Positions 63,981-64,000 of a stretch of DNA of 64,000 nucleotides are shown piece by piece. The stretch is from Bacillota bacterium (GTDB taxonomy: Bacteria > Bacillota > Sulfobacillia > JAJZYS01 > JAJYTV01): contig JAJZAT010000011.1 in the NCBI GenBank assembly GCA_021799275.1, positions 27,463-91,462 of the forward strand, written 5' to 3'. Position 1 is the stretch's first letter. Each line of letters starts with the position of its first letter. The translations under genes were made by a program, and so were the position numbers. Below the pieces are notes generated by a model. That model did no database searches. It worked only from the letters and a program-made list of their open reading frames with translations, and was not told the DNA's origin.

Positions 63981-64000
63981 GCAGGTAACTCCTCCTCAAA

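Overview
The window is a continuous stretch of G+C-rich bacterial chromosome. Strong AGGAGG-type ribosome binding sites, frequent TTG and GTG starts, lipobox signal peptides, a GerMN-domain lipoprotein, a menaquinone operon and an aa3/bo3-type quinol oxidase suggest a high-G+C member of the Bacillota (in the broad neighbourhood of Symbiobacterium, Thermaerobacter or Limnochorda). That placement is an inference from gene content, not from a phylogeny. No rRNA, tRNA, CRISPR array, transposase or prophage was seen.

Layout. 1-3.1 kb: 3' end of glmM, sigA on the minus strand, and an aldose-1-epimerase relative. 3.1-8.1 kb: an aquaporin-like channel with an altered first NPA box, divergent from a four-gene quinol oxidase operon (cyoABCD type). 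8.1-12 kb: Nudix hydrolase, MFS transporter, GNAT acetyltransferase, TM2 membrane protein and GerMN lipoprotein. 12-18 kb: a HelD-like helicase, then a minus-strand run of FMN reductase, peroxiredoxin-like protein, ChrB-domain protein, MFS transporter and phosphotransferase. The peroxiredoxin-like gene has an in-frame TGA at its active site and is probably a selenoprotein. 18-26.3 kb: a YhaO/YhaN-type nuclease-ATPase pair, a cupin, a lipoprotein, and a MerR regulator with an ABC exporter behind a MerR-type promoter. 26.3-33.5 kb: a compact minus-strand menaquinone operon, menF-D-H-B-E-A, without menC.

33.5-40.6 kb: acpS, the NAD(P)HX repair enzyme and alr, then a class C26 amidohydrolase, asparaginase, D-aminopeptidase and family 4 uracil-DNA glycosylase. 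40.6-46.2 kb: thiL with the t6A tRNA-modification genes tsaE, tsaB and tsaD plus rimI, then a gamma carbonic anhydrase-like protein and murC. 46.2-52.5 kb: a secreted beta-propeller lipoprotein, guaB interrupted by a 454-residue intein exactly at the catalytic cysteine, and murA. 52.5-57.4 kb: thiolase and 3-hydroxyacyl-CoA dehydrogenase, moaC, a MoaB/Mog protein, and the iron-sulfur and FAD subunits of a molybdenum hydroxylase without its catalytic large subunit. 57.4-59.5 kb: a second secreted propeller protein.

59.5-64 kb is the most unusual block. Two paralogous EAL-domain genes on the minus strand flank two tandem paralogous HTH-plus-TPR regulators on the plus strand. A 57-codon secreted-peptide gene with a strong ribosome binding site sits just upstream of the second EAL gene. 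The regulators have the size and architecture of RRNPP peptide receptors and clearly lower G+C than their surroundings. This may be a peptide-signalling module wired to cyclic-di-GMP. That function is inferred; the gene layout is seen directly.
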